This document shows positions 54,328-62,842 of a DNA stretch of 64,000 bases, in pieces. A model generated the notes under the pieces. That model worked only from the letters and a program-made list of their open reading frames with translations, was not told where the DNA came from and did no database searches. Both the position numbers and the translations under genes were made by a program. Position 1 is the first letter of the stretch, and each line of letters opens with the position of its first letter. This stretch comes from Neorhizobium petrolearium (GTDB lineage Bacteria; Pseudomonadota; Alphaproteobacteria; Rhizobiales; Rhizobiaceae), in NCBI RefSeq assembly GCF_017873175.1, contig NZ_JAGGJW010000016.1, forward strand, positions 124,001-188,000. Reading direction: 5' to 3'.

Positions 54328-55320
54328 CTATAACTTTCTGAGCGAAACCGTCTCCACGAGATGATTGCGGCCCTTGCGCAGGACGAGGTCGGCGCGCGGC
54401 CTGGTGGGGACAATGTTCTGCCGCAGGTTCTTCAGGTTGATGTTCTCCCACAGGCTTTCGGCCACAGCGCGCGCTGCGTCCGCGTCGATCGCCGCATACT
54501 TCTTGAAGTAGGAGGTCGGGTCGCGGAATGCGGTCTGCCGCAGCTTCATGAACCGCTGGACGTACCAGTTGTGAATCTGCTCTTCGTCGGCATCGATATA
54601 GATCGAGAAGTCGAAGAAATCCGACACGATCGGAACGATCTTGCCGTCCGCCGGCAGGGCCCGGGATTGCAGGACGTTGATGCCTTCGAAGATCAGGATG
54701 TCCGGCCGGTCGACCAGTGTGTATTCGTTTGGCAGCACGTCGTAGGTGAGATGCGAATACCGGGGCGCCCTGACGTTCGGCTCGCCTGCCTTGATGGCCG
54801 AGAGGAAGCGCAGGATGGCGCCGACATCATAGCTTTCCGGAAACCCCTTGCGGTCCATCATGTGCTCGCGCTCGAGCACGGCATTCGGATAGAGAAAGCC
54901 GTCGGTGGTGATGAGATCGACCTTCGGGCTCGAGGGCCAGCGGGCAAGCAACTCCTTCAGAATACGCGCGGTCGTCGACTTGCCGACGGCGACCGACCCG
55001 GCGATCCCGATAATGAAAGGTGTCTTGGTGACATCGGAAAGGCTCAGGAACCGGTTCCGCTGCTGGAAGAGGAGTTGGGAGGCCTCCACATGTGAGGAAA
55101 GCAGGCGCGAGAGCGAAAGATAGATTCGCCGCACCTCGTCGAGATCGATCGGATCGTCGAGCGACCGCAGCCGGGTCACCTCGTCGGCGGTGAGCGTCAA
55201 GGGCGTGTCGGCACGGAATTTCGCCCATTCTTCTGCGGTGAAGTGATGGTAGGGCGAATAATATTCCGCATAGGCCGAACCGGCGTCGGGCAATTCAGCA
55301 GGTTGTGGTACGAGATTCAT
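54328..55320 (-). CDS. coaA: Pantothenate kinase, type I
   Basis: First committed step of coenzyme A synthesis. The 330-residue protein has Walker A GSVAVGKST at 108-116 and the conserved FFDFSIYIDA segment. Its start overlaps the hisE stop by 4 bp, so it is the last gene of the his operon. Placement of coaA behind hisE is common in rhizobia. Confidence 0.97.
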   Translation of the reverse strand: MNLVPQPAELPDAGSAYAEYYSPYHHFTAEEWAKFRADTPLTLTADEVTRLRSLDDPIDLDEVRRIYLSLSRLLSSHVEASQLLFQQRNRFLSLSDVTKTPFIIGIAGSVAVGKSTTARILKELLARWPSSPKVDLITTDGFLYPNAVLEREHMMDRKGFPESYDVGAILRFLSAIKAGEPNVRAPRYSHLTYDVLPNEYTLVDRPDILIFEGINVLQSRALPADGKIVPIVSDFFDFSIYIDADEEQIHNWYVQRFMKLRQTAFRDPTSYFKKYAAIDADAARAVAESLWENINLKNLRQNIVPTRPRADLVLRKGRNHLVETVSLRKL

Positions 55321-55640
55321 GGTGTCTGCCGGCCCGCCTTTTCCTGAAGGCCGGATTGGCCGGTCCTCCGCTGAAGTTCATCCATGACATCCTGTAGCGG
55401 GATGCCGGCAATATTCAATACGACCATAAGATGATAGAGCAGATCGGCGCTTTCCGACACGAGATCCTTTCGGTCTTGCGCCAATGCGGCAATGACCGTC
55501 TCGACCGCCTCTTCGCCGAGCTTCTTCGCCGCCTTGGTCTGCCCGGCCGCGACGAGCTTGGCCGTCCAGGACTCGTCCGGCGGGGCCTTGGCTCTGGCAG
55601 CGACGATCCGCTCCAGGTCACTCAGGGAAAACTCACTCAC
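55317..55640 (-). CDS. hisE: Phosphoribosyl-ATP pyrophosphatase
   Basis: Hydrolyses PR-ATP to PR-AMP in histidine synthesis. GTG 55640 gives 107 residues (MSEFSLSDLERIV), with the conserved KKLGEEAVETVIAAL and ESADLLYHL helices. A long frame upstream to 56060 is a hisF shadow. It is 14 bp after hisF. Confidence 0.96.
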   Translation of the reverse strand: MSEFSLSDLERIVAARAKAPPDESWTAKLVAAGQTKAAKKLGEEAVETVIAALAQDRKDLVSESADLLYHLMVVLNIAGIPLQDVMDELQRRTGQSGLQEKAGRQTP

Positions 55641-55654
55641 ACTGTTCCTCCCGG

Positions 55655-56431
55655 TCAGTCGAGCCGCATGGCGATGCCATGTTCCGACATATAGTGTTTC
55701 GCCTGGCCGACCGTATAGGTGCCGAAGTGGAAAATCGATGCGGCAAGAACGGCCGTTGCGTGACCCTCCCTGATGCCGGCGACCATGTCGTCCAGCGTGC
55801 CGACACCGCCCGACGCGATCACCGGCGCGCGGATGCTGTCTGCCACGGCTCGGGTCAAAGCCACGTCGTATCCGGCCTTGGTGCCGTCGCGGTCCATGGA
55901 TGTGAGCAGGATTTCGCCGGCACCGAGATCGACAACTTTCCTCGCGAATTCCACGACGTCGATACCGGTCGGCTGCCGACCGCCATGAGTAAAGACTTCC
56001 CAGCGATCGGTCTCGCCTTCGCCTGAAACCTTCTTGGCGTCGATGGCGACGACGATACACTGGTTGCCGAACTTGTCGGCTGCTTCCGCGACGAAGTCCG
56101 GGTTCTTCACCGCCGCCGTATTGATGGAAACCTTGTCGGCTCCGGCAAGCAGCAGCTTGCGGATATCGGCAATGCCTCGCACGCCGCCGCCCACGGTGAG
56201 CGGCATGAAGCAGTGTTCGGCGGTACGGGCGACGACGTCGAAGATCGTCTCGCGATTGTCGGATGAGGCGGTGATGTCGAGGAAGCAGAGTTCGTCGGCA
56301 CCGGCTGCGTCATAGGCCTTTGCCGCTTCGACGGGGTCACCGGCGTCGATGAGGTCAACGAAGTTGACACCCTTGACGACGCGGCCGTCCTTGACGTCCA
56401 GGCAAGGGATAACGCGGGCTTTGAGGGTCAT
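55655..56431 (-). CDS. hisF: Imidazole glycerol phosphate synthase, cyclase subunit
   Basis: Cyclase half of the HisFH glutamine amidotransferase, making IGP and AICAR. ATG 56431 gives 258 residues (MTLKARVIPCLDVKDG), with catalytic Asp12 and the second aspartate in TSMDRDG. The start overlaps by ATGA with a 36-codon ORF (56428-56538) whose first 15 codons resemble those of hisF. A possible ribosome-binding site AAAGGCGG lies in that ORF. Confidence 0.97.
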   Translation of the reverse strand: MTLKARVIPCLDVKDGRVVKGVNFVDLIDAGDPVEAAKAYDAAGADELCFLDITASSDNRETIFDVVARTAEHCFMPLTVGGGVRGIADIRKLLLAGADKVSINTAAVKNPDFVAEAADKFGNQCIVVAIDAKKVSGEGETDRWEVFTHGGRQPTGIDVVEFARKVVDLGAGEILLTSMDRDGTKAGYDVALTRAVADSIRAPVIASGGVGTLDDMVAGIREGHATAVLAASIFHFGTYTVGQAKHYMSEHGIAMRLD

Positions 56432-56538
56432 AGAACGGCCGCCTTTCTTGTTTGCGTGTCCTTGCCGCTGCGCGGCTGTGGGCAACGCGGGCTGTCCTTG
56501 ACATCAAGACAGGAGATGACACGTGCTCTGAGGCTCAT
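56428..56538 (-). CDS. 36-codon mini-ORF repeating the start of hisF, bridging hisA and hisF
   Basis: Encodes MSLRARVISCLDVKDS followed by about 20 unrelated residues and TGA. Residues 1-15 match the HisF start (MTLKARVIPCLDVKD) at 12 positions. DNA identity over those codons is near 78 percent, with most differences at third positions. Its ATG overlaps the hisA stop (ATGA) and its stop overlaps the hisF ATG (ATGA). AAGGA lies 8 bases before the ATG. It may be a remnant of the original hisF start after a tandem duplication, now acting as a coupling peptide or being non-functional. Confidence 0.65.
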   Translation of the reverse strand: MSLRARVISCLDVKDSPRCPQPRSGKDTQTRKAAVL

Positions 56539-57278
56539 GCTGCACGTCCTTGTCCAGCGCGGATCAGCGCCAATGCTTCCTTCGGGTCGATGCGGCCGTC
56601 ATAAAGCGCACGGCCGGAGATTGCGCCTTCGAGCCGCGCCGCATCCGGCTGCAGCATGCGACGGATGTCATCGAGCGAGGCGAGCCCGCCGGACGCGATG
56701 ACCGGAATGGAGACCGCATTCGCAAGCTCCAGCGTCGAGGCCCAGTTGATGCCGGTCAGGATACCGTCGCGGTCGATATCGGTATAGATGATCGCCGAGA
56801 CGCCGGCTCCTTCAAACTTCTTGGCGAGTTCGATGACGCCGAGCTCGGAGGCTTCCGCCCAGCCCTCGACCGCGACCTTGCCGCCCTTGGCATCGATGCC
56901 GACGGCGACCTTGCCGGGAAATCTTTTGCAGGCTTCGATGACCAGGGCCGGATCGCGGACGGCCACGGTGCCGAGGATGACGCGGGCGAGCCCGCGCGAA
57001 AGCCAGGATTCGATATGGTCGAGCGTGCGGATGCCACCGCCGAGCTGGACGGGGTTTTTCGTGGCTTTCAGGATGGCATCGACGGCCGCGCCGTTGACGC
57101 TTTCGCCAGCGAATGCGCCATTGAGGTCCACCACATGCAGCCATTCGAAGCCCTGGTCCTCGAAGACTTTCGCCTGCGCGGCGGGATCAGGATTGTAGAC
57201 GGTCGCCTGTGCCATATCGCCGAGCTTGAGGCGAACGCACTGGCCGTCTTTCAGGTCGATTGCGGGAAAGAGGATCAC
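56535..57278 (-). CDS. hisA: ProFAR isomerase
   Basis: Phosphoribosylformimino-5-aminoimidazole carboxamide ribotide isomerase of histidine synthesis. The 247-residue TIM barrel has catalytic Asp8 in FPAIDLKDG, and the second aspartate lies in YTDIDRDG. It lies between hisH and hisF, with the mini-ORF overlapping its stop. Confidence 0.97.
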   Translation of the reverse strand: MILFPAIDLKDGQCVRLKLGDMAQATVYNPDPAAQAKVFEDQGFEWLHVVDLNGAFAGESVNGAAVDAILKATKNPVQLGGGIRTLDHIESWLSRGLARVILGTVAVRDPALVIEACKRFPGKVAVGIDAKGGKVAVEGWAEASELGVIELAKKFEGAGVSAIIYTDIDRDGILTGINWASTLELANAVSIPVIASGGLASLDDIRRMLQPDAARLEGAISGRALYDGRIDPKEALALIRAGQGRAA

Positions 57279-57310
57279 TTTATTTCAAATCCTTGATGAT
57301 CCGCGGGAGC

Positions 57311-57961
57311 TCAAGGCTTCCAGCGCAGGAAATTGGCGATCAGAGCCAGGCCCAGCGTCTGGCTCTTTTCGGGGTGGAACTGGGAGCCCGCCATGTTGTC
57401 GCGCCCGACAAAAGCGGTCACCGGCCCGCCGTAGTCGGTCGTGGCGATGACGTCGTGTCGGTGTTTTGCGGCCAAGTGATAGGAATGCACGAAGTAGGCG
57501 TGCAGGCCGTCAGGTCCGGTGGGAATGCCATCGAAGAGCGGGTGCGAGTGGACGAGATCGAGCGTGTTCCAGCCGATCTGGGGGATCTTCAGGTTCGGAT
57601 CGTCCGGCGTCATCTCCACGACATCGCCCTCGATCCAGCCGAAACCTTCGGTGATCGTCTTTTCGAGCCCGCGCGATGACATGAGCTGCATGCCGACACA
57701 GATGCCGAGGAAAGGGCGTCCCTTCTTTTCGACGACCTCGATGATTGCTTCCCGCATGCCTGGAACGGCATCGAGGCCGGCGCGGCAATCGGCATAGGCG
57801 CCGACGCCCGGCAGCACGATCCGGTCGGCGGTGGCGACGGCATCCGCCTTGTCGGTGAGGTCGATGACGGCTTCGATGCCGGATTCGCGGGCGGCCCGCT
57901 CGAAGGCCTTGGTGGCGGACCTGAGATTGCCGGACCCGTAGTCGATGATTGCGACGCGCAT
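57311..57961 (-). CDS. hisH: Imidazole glycerol phosphate synthase, glutamine amidotransferase subunit
   Basis: Supplies ammonia from glutamine to HisF. The 216-residue class I amidotransferase has the nucleophile Cys88 in GICVGMQ and the His196/Glu198 pair in FHPEKS. The start overlaps the preceding DUF2628 stop by one base. An upstream frame to 58042 lies inside that gene. Confidence 0.97.
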   Translation of the reverse strand: MRVAIIDYGSGNLRSATKAFERAARESGIEAVIDLTDKADAVATADRIVLPGVGAYADCRAGLDAVPGMREAIIEVVEKKGRPFLGICVGMQLMSSRGLEKTITEGFGWIEGDVVEMTPDDPNLKIPQIGWNTLDLVHSHPLFDGIPTGPDGLHAYFVHSYHLAAKHRHDVIATTDYGGPVTAFVGRDNMAGSQFHPEKSQTLGLALIANFLRWKP

Positions 57962-58443
57962 CAGCGTCCTCCTTGATAGTCGAAAAGGCCAAACTCGGGC
58001 CCTTGCCAGCCGGCGGCGGGTGGCTTTGCTTGTCTCGCCCACTCGGCCGAGGCCGGCAGCTGTTTCTCTTCGGGTTGCGGCAGGCCGGAAAAATAGATTT
58101 CCTCAGCCAACTGAATATCGGGTGCGGCAATAACCATTTCCAGCGTCCATCCGCTGCGGATCAGAACTTCGGAGCGATAATGTCTACCTTCGAGCCCGAT
58201 CAGCAGGCTGAAGGCAAAACCCGCGAGGAAGCCGGCCGGGCCGAATCCTGGGATATCCATCAGAAGCCCCGTACCGATTTGCATCAGCAGGGCTGCAATG
58301 CCTGTGATCCAGAGCCGGTTCCAGAACAGCCACAGCCATGGAAAGAAGAACGCGAGCCAGGAAAACCCGTCCTGCACAACGAGCGTGGAACGGTGATCTC
58401 TGTCAGGCCCACCGGGAGGTGTTAGAACGAGGTAGCTTCTCAA
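57961..58443 (-). CDS. DUF2628 membrane protein in the his operon
   Basis: A 160-residue protein of the DUF2628 family with about three hydrophobic segments (25-45, 47-63, 66-85) and a soluble C-terminal part containing EVLIRSGW. Function unknown. It is embedded between hisB (20-bp gap) and hisH (1-bp overlap), so it is co-transcribed with histidine genes, but no link to that pathway is evident from the sequence. Confidence 0.82.
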   Translation of the reverse strand: MRSYLVLTPPGGPDRDHRSTLVVQDGFSWLAFFFPWLWLFWNRLWITGIAALLMQIGTGLLMDIPGFGPAGFLAGFAFSLLIGLEGRHYRSEVLIRSGWTLEMVIAAPDIQLAEEIYFSGLPQPEEKQLPASAEWARQAKPPAAGWQGPEFGLFDYQGGR

Positions 58444-58463
58444 GGAGGTTCTCCCAGAAGCGA

Positions 58464-59072
58464 CTAGACCAGCATGCCCTTGGTCGAAGGAACGCGATTG
58501 GCCTGCCGCGGATCGATTTCAGTTGCCGCGCGAAGCGTACGCGCCACGGCTTTGAAGCAGGTCTCTGCGATATGATGGTTGTTGGCGCCGTAATGGTTCA
58601 TGACGTGCAGCGTGATGCCAGCATTCTGGGCGAAGGCCTGGAAGAATTCACGCACCAGTTCGGTGTCGAACGTGCCGATCTTCGGCGCGCTGAAGGAGAC
58701 GTTCCAGACGAGGAAAGGCCGGCCGGAGACGTCGATCGCCGCCTTGGTCATGGTTTCGTCCATGGCAAGATCGAGCGAGGCGTAGCGGGCAATGCCGCGA
58801 CGGTCGCCAAGCGCCTTGGAGATCGCCTGGCCGAGCGCAATGCCGGTGTCCTCCACCGTATGGTGATCGTCGATATGGAGGTCGCCCTTCACGTCGATGT
58901 CCATGTCGATGAGCGAATGTCGCGAAAGCTGGTCCAGCATATGGTCGAAGAAGCCGACGCCCGTGGAAATCTTCGCCGCGCCGGTACCGTCGAGATTGAC
59001 GGAAACGGAAACGGAAGTTTCGTTGGTTTTGCGGGAAATGCTTCCCGAGCGCGCGACGGTTGTTTCGCCCAT
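58464..59072 (-). CDS. hisB: Imidazoleglycerol-phosphate dehydratase
   Basis: Dehydrates IGP in histidine synthesis, with a di-manganese site. The second ATG (59072) is preferred over 59087 because GGAG lies 9 bases before it; this gives 202 residues. The metal-binding motifs DLHIDDHHTVED and the later NHYGANNHHIAE are intact. It is the first gene of the his run, divergent from hslV. Confidence 0.96.
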   Translation of the reverse strand: MGETTVARSGSISRKTNETSVSVSVNLDGTGAAKISTGVGFFDHMLDQLSRHSLIDMDIDVKGDLHIDDHHTVEDTGIALGQAISKALGDRRGIARYASLDLAMDETMTKAAIDVSGRPFLVWNVSFSAPKIGTFDTELVREFFQAFAQNAGITLHVMNHYGANNHHIAETCFKAVARTLRAATEIDPRQANRVPSTKGMLV

Positions 59073-59107
59073 AAGGGTATGCTCCATGCTGGGGGCCAGG
59101 TTCCGGC

Positions 59108-59119
59108 CCCTGATCAGGG
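59108..59119. promoter_or_regulatory. Palindrome in the hisB-hslV divergent gap
   Basis: CCCTGATCAGGG, a perfect 12-bp palindrome 36 bp upstream of the hisB start in a 205-bp gap that holds both promoters. No regulator is implied. Confidence 0.35.
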
Positions 59120-59277
59120 CTCCTTATCAGGCCGCCCGGCAAATATCCAGCAAAAGCAGGACATTTTGCCCGGCGGACCGTCTGGAGATTGCATTCGGCT
59201 AAGCCCCACTTACATAGGGTTCAACGAGGCGGTTTCGAGCCTCCAACAATGCCCCAGCGGGGCCAGACAGGTGCTGA

Positions 59278-59805
59278 ATGACAACGATTATTACTGTGCG
59301 GAAGGGCGGCAAGGTCATCATGGCTGGCGACGGCCAGGTGAGCCTTGGCCAGACCGTGATGAAGGGCAACGCGCGCAAGGTGCGTCGTATTGGCAAGGGC
59401 GAGGTGATCGCCGGTTTTGCCGGCGCGACGGCCGATGCCTTCACGCTGCTCGATCGGCTTGAAAAGAAGCTCGAACAATATCCGGGCCAGCTCATGCGCG
59501 CGGCCGTGGAGCTCGCCAAAGACTGGCGCACGGACAAGTATCTGCGTAACCTCGAAGCCATGATGCTCGTCGCTGACAAGTCGACGACATTGGCCGTCAC
59601 TGGCAACGGTGATGTGCTGGAACCCGAGCATGGGGTGACGGCAATCGGCTCCGGCGGCAATTTCGCCTATGCGGCAGCCCGCGCCATGATGGACACGGAC
59701 AAGTCGGCCGAGGACATTGCAAGGCAGGCTCTCGATATTGCAGCCGATATCTGCGTTTATACCAACCACAACATCGTCATCGAAACGTTGGACGCCGATG
59801 GCTGA
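59278..59805 (+). CDS. hslV: ATP-dependent protease subunit HslV
   Basis: Proteasome-like threonine peptidase of the HslUV complex. The 175-residue protein starts MTTIITVRKGGK, so Thr2 becomes the catalytic N-terminal residue after Met removal. GDGQVSLGQTVMKGNARKVR and GFAGATADAFTL are characteristic. Its 3' end overlaps the GNAT gene by 8 bp. Confidence 0.97.
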   Translation: MTTIITVRKGGKVIMAGDGQVSLGQTVMKGNARKVRRIGKGEVIAGFAGATADAFTLLDRLEKKLEQYPGQLMRAAVELAKDWRTDKYLRNLEAMMLVADKSTTLAVTGNGDVLEPEHGVTAIGSGGNFAYAAARAMMDTDKSAEDIARQALDIAADICVYTNHNIVIETLDADG

Positions 59806-60316
59806 CGGCCCGCCTCGCTACCAATTTCGCGATGTTGCCTGTGAGGATTTTCCCTTGCTGGCGAAATGGCTCGCCGAGCCGCATATCGCGAAATGGTGGG
59901 GCGAGATTGATGAGGAGCTGGCGAGCATCGAAGAGTCGATGACGAGCGTCGAGACCCGGCCGATGATCGTGGAGTGGGAGGGAAAGCCGATTGCCTATCT
60001 CCAATACTATGATCCGCATCTTGAAGAGGGCCATCCCTATCAGGACCAGCCGAAGGGAACGCTTGGAATTGATATCTCGATCGGCAGTCCGGAACTCGTC
60101 GGCAAAGGCCATGGCAGCGCCATCATCCGCCAGTTGACGACCGAACTCTTCGCCGGCGGTGCGATAAGGATCGTCATCGATCCCGATCCGGAAAACGTCG
60201 CGGCGATCCGCGCTTACGAGAAGGCCGGTTTCCGCTACATCGACACCAGGACTTCCATCTACGGTCCAGCCCATTTCATGGCGTTGGACGCACCAGAAGA
60301 AACGGATTTGAAATGA
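59798..60316 (+). CDS. GNAT-family N-acetyltransferase, AAC(6')-like
   Basis: A 172-residue GNAT protein with the acetyl-CoA pyrophosphate-binding segment VGKGHGSAIIRQL and an N-terminal part resembling aminoglycoside 6'-acetyltransferases and siderophore acetyltransferases (FPLLAKWLAEPHIAKWWG). The substrate is unknown and resistance should not be assumed. It lies between hslV and hslU with overlaps on both sides (8 bp and 4 bp). Confidence 0.87.
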   Translation: MADGPPRYQFRDVACEDFPLLAKWLAEPHIAKWWGEIDEELASIEESMTSVETRPMIVEWEGKPIAYLQYYDPHLEEGHPYQDQPKGTLGIDISIGSPELVGKGHGSAIIRQLTTELFAGGAIRIVIDPDPENVAAIRAYEKAGFRYIDTRTSIYGPAHFMALDAPEETDLK

Positions 60317-61620
60317 CTACTTTTTCACCCAGGGAAATCGTCTCGGAGCTCGACCGCTACATCATCGGCCAGCATGAGGCGAAACGCGCCGTGGCGATTG
60401 CGCTCCGCAACCGCTGGCGCCGCCAGCAGCTCGACGAGAGCCTGCGCGACGAAGTGATGCCGAAGAACATCCTGATGATCGGCCCGACCGGCGTCGGCAA
60501 GACGGAAATCTCCCGTCGTCTGGCAAAGCTCGCCGGCGCGCCCTTCATCAAGGTCGAGGCGACCAAGTTCACCGAGGTCGGCTATGTCGGCCGCGACGTC
60601 GAGCAGATCATCCGCGATCTCGTCGAGGTCGGCATCGGCCTCGTGCGCGAGAAGAAGCGCACCGAGGTGCAGGCGAAGGCTCACATGAGCGCCGAGGAAC
60701 GCGTGCTGGACGCGCTGGTCGGCTCGACCGCATCGCCCGCTACCCGCGAAAGCTTCCGCAAGAAGCTCAGGAACGGCGAGATGGACGACAAGGAAATCGA
60801 GATCGAAGTCGCCGACACCGGTTCGGGCATGCCCGGCTTCGAGATCCCGGGCATGCCGGGCGCCAATATCGGCGTGCTGAACCTGTCGGAAATGTTCGGC
60901 AAGGCGCTCGGTGGTCGCACCAAGAAGGTCCGCACCACGGTTTCGAAGTCCTATTCCGAGCTCATCCGCGACGAATCGGACAAGCTGATCGACAACGAGG
61001 TCATCCAGCGCGAGGCGGTTCGGTCGGTCGAGAATGACGGCATCGTCTTCCTGGACGAGATCGACAAGATCGCCGCCCGCGACGGCGGGCTCGGCGCCGG
61101 CGTTTCCCGCGAAGGTGTGCAGCGGGACCTGCTGCCGCTCGTAGAAGGCACGACGGTTTCGACCAAGTATGGACCGGTGAAGACCGATCATATCCTGTTC
61201 ATCGCTTCAGGCGCCTTCCACGTCGCCAAGCCTTCGGACCTGCTGCCGGAGCTTCAGGGCCGTCTGCCGATCCGCGTCGAGCTGAAACCGCTGACGAAGG
61301 AGGATTTTCGTCGTATCCTGACGGAAACCGAGGCAAGCCTCATCCGTCAGTACAAGGCGTTGATGGGTACCGAGGAACTGGCGCTCGATTTCACCGAGGA
61401 TGCGATCGACGCGCTGGCGGATGTCGCGGTTCATCTCAACTCCTCGGTCGAGAACATCGGCGCTCGCCGTCTTCAGACGGTGATGGAAAGGGTTCTGGAC
61501 GAGATTTCGTTCAACGCGCCGGATCGCGGCGGTTCGTCCGTCATGATCGATGCCGAATATGTGCGCCGGCATGTGGGGGATCTGGCTGCCGACACGGACC
61601 TGTCGCGCTATATTCTCTAA
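60313..61620 (+). CDS. hslU: ATP-dependent protease ATPase subunit HslU
   Basis: AAA+ unfoldase for HslV. The 435-residue protein has Walker A GPTGVGKT at 57-64, Walker B VFLDEIDK and the C-terminal tail ending SRYIL that docks into HslV. The I-domain lies between. It starts by ATGA overlap with the GNAT gene. Confidence 0.98.
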   Translation: MTTFSPREIVSELDRYIIGQHEAKRAVAIALRNRWRRQQLDESLRDEVMPKNILMIGPTGVGKTEISRRLAKLAGAPFIKVEATKFTEVGYVGRDVEQIIRDLVEVGIGLVREKKRTEVQAKAHMSAEERVLDALVGSTASPATRESFRKKLRNGEMDDKEIEIEVADTGSGMPGFEIPGMPGANIGVLNLSEMFGKALGGRTKKVRTTVSKSYSELIRDESDKLIDNEVIQREAVRSVENDGIVFLDEIDKIAARDGGLGAGVSREGVQRDLLPLVEGTTVSTKYGPVKTDHILFIASGAFHVAKPSDLLPELQGRLPIRVELKPLTKEDFRRILTETEASLIRQYKALMGTEELALDFTEDAIDALADVAVHLNSSVENIGARRLQTVMERVLDEISFNAPDRGGSSVMIDAEYVRRHVGDLAADTDLSRYIL

Positions 61621-61631
61621 CCGGGCAACGT

Positions 61632-61656
61632 GGCAGCCGGGCAACGTCCGGCTGCC
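61632..61656 (+). terminator. Hairpin after hslU, terminator-like
   Basis: Perfect 9-bp arms GGCAGCCGG (61632-61640) and CCGGCTGCC (61648-61656) with a 7-base loop. It has no T-run afterwards, so it may stabilise the 3' end or act with Rho. Confidence 0.55.
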
Positions 61657-61830
61657 ATCTATCGGCGTCTGACGGGATTTTGAACACCCGCGTCTCGACG
61701 GTCGCTTATGCTTCACGTAAGGGACACGCGTTTTCATGGTGGCCGCCTCTTGATAGTTGAGTCGGCTGGAATAGCTTTCAGCATCCGGCGCCGGAACCCG
61801 ACGCAGACAAAGTCCTGGGACAAGCAAATC

Positions 61831-62766
61831 TTGAAACGCATACTCCTGGCATTGCTCCTCGTCACAGCCACATTCTTGGCCTCTTCCGCGTGGGCGGGGG
61901 GGCTCGTGGTGGTGCCGGAAGGCAACCGCCATGTGGAACAGCCGAAGGTTCCAGGGGCGTCGATGCGCCGCACGCGTGCCGGCAAGACGACATTCGACGA
62001 GAAATACGAGAAGATTCGCGATCTGCTCGCAACCGACAGGAAGCTGATTTCCAAGATCAAGGCGACGGCTGCCGCCTATGGTATCGACCCGATCCATATG
62101 ATCGGCGCGATCGTCGGCGAGCATACTTACAATGTCGATGCCTATGATCGGCTGCAGACCTATTACGTCAAGGCGGCCGCCTATGCCGGCAACAGCTTCC
62201 GGTTCGGTTATGGCGACGAGTCCATCGAGAACTTTCTCGCCCGGCCGGAATTCGGGCCATGCGACGATTATTCCGACTCCTACAGACTCTGGACCTGCCG
62301 CGAGAACGTCTGGGAAAGGAATTTCAGGGGCCAGACCGTCGGCGGCAAGGCCTACCCCGACAACCGTTTCAGCGCGGTGTTCTTCCAGCCTTTCTACGCC
62401 GGCCAGACCTTCGGCCTCGGCCAGATCAATCCGCTGACGGCGCTGATGTTCTCGGACACGGTAGCCAAAACATCCGGCTACCCGAAGCTCGACGAGAACA
62501 AGGCGGCCGACGTCTATGACGCTATCATGGATCCAGACAGGTCGCTCGCCTACATGGCCGCCAATATCCGTCGGGCGATTGACGATTACAAAACGATCGC
62601 CGGAGTGGACATCTCTCGCAATCCCGGCATTACCGCGACGCTCTACAATACCGGCGGTTCAGCCGGGCGCGCCGCGGTGCTCAAGGCGAGGGGCGGCCTG
62701 CCGGAGGAGAATTATTACGGCTGGCTTGTCAACGATAAGCTCGCCGAGTTGAGATCTCTTCTTTAG
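61831..62766 (+). CDS. DUF1402 secreted protein
   Basis: A DUF1402-family protein. A TTG at 61831 starts a clean signal peptide (LKRILLALLLVTATFLASSAWA) and gives 311 residues. The open frame also allows an ATG at 61708, but that would put 41 charged residues before the signal. The IGAIVGEHTYNVDAYD segment and the late GLGQINPLTALMFSD and ATLYNTGG motifs recall lysozyme-like or transglycosylase-like folds (the G-x-x-Q-I and N-x-G pattern), but this is an inference. Confidence 0.8.
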   Translation: MKRILLALLLVTATFLASSAWAGGLVVVPEGNRHVEQPKVPGASMRRTRAGKTTFDEKYEKIRDLLATDRKLISKIKATAAAYGIDPIHMIGAIVGEHTYNVDAYDRLQTYYVKAAAYAGNSFRFGYGDESIENFLARPEFGPCDDYSDSYRLWTCRENVWERNFRGQTVGGKAYPDNRFSAVFFQPFYAGQTFGLGQINPLTALMFSDTVAKTSGYPKLDENKAADVYDAIMDPDRSLAYMAANIRRAIDDYKTIAGVDISRNPGITATLYNTGGSAGRAAVLKARGGLPEENYYGWLVNDKLAELRSLL

Positions 62767-62842
62767 GGTCCCGGTTCCGGTTGAAATCCTGCCTGCGAAG
62801 CCTGATATTCCCTATGCAGGAACCCCCCGAGGAAGGCCGTCG

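Noticed and set aside
55641..56060. Long N-terminal extension of hisE
   Set aside because: It lies in another frame of hisF and lacks similarity; the GTG at 55640 gives the normal HisE length.
59798..60316. Aminoglycoside-resistance gene
   Set aside because: The GNAT protein is only loosely AAC(6')-like and sits in a core operon; resistance cannot be claimed.
61708..61830. ATG 61708 as start of the DUF1402 gene
   Set aside because: It would place 41 charged residues ahead of a clear signal peptide.
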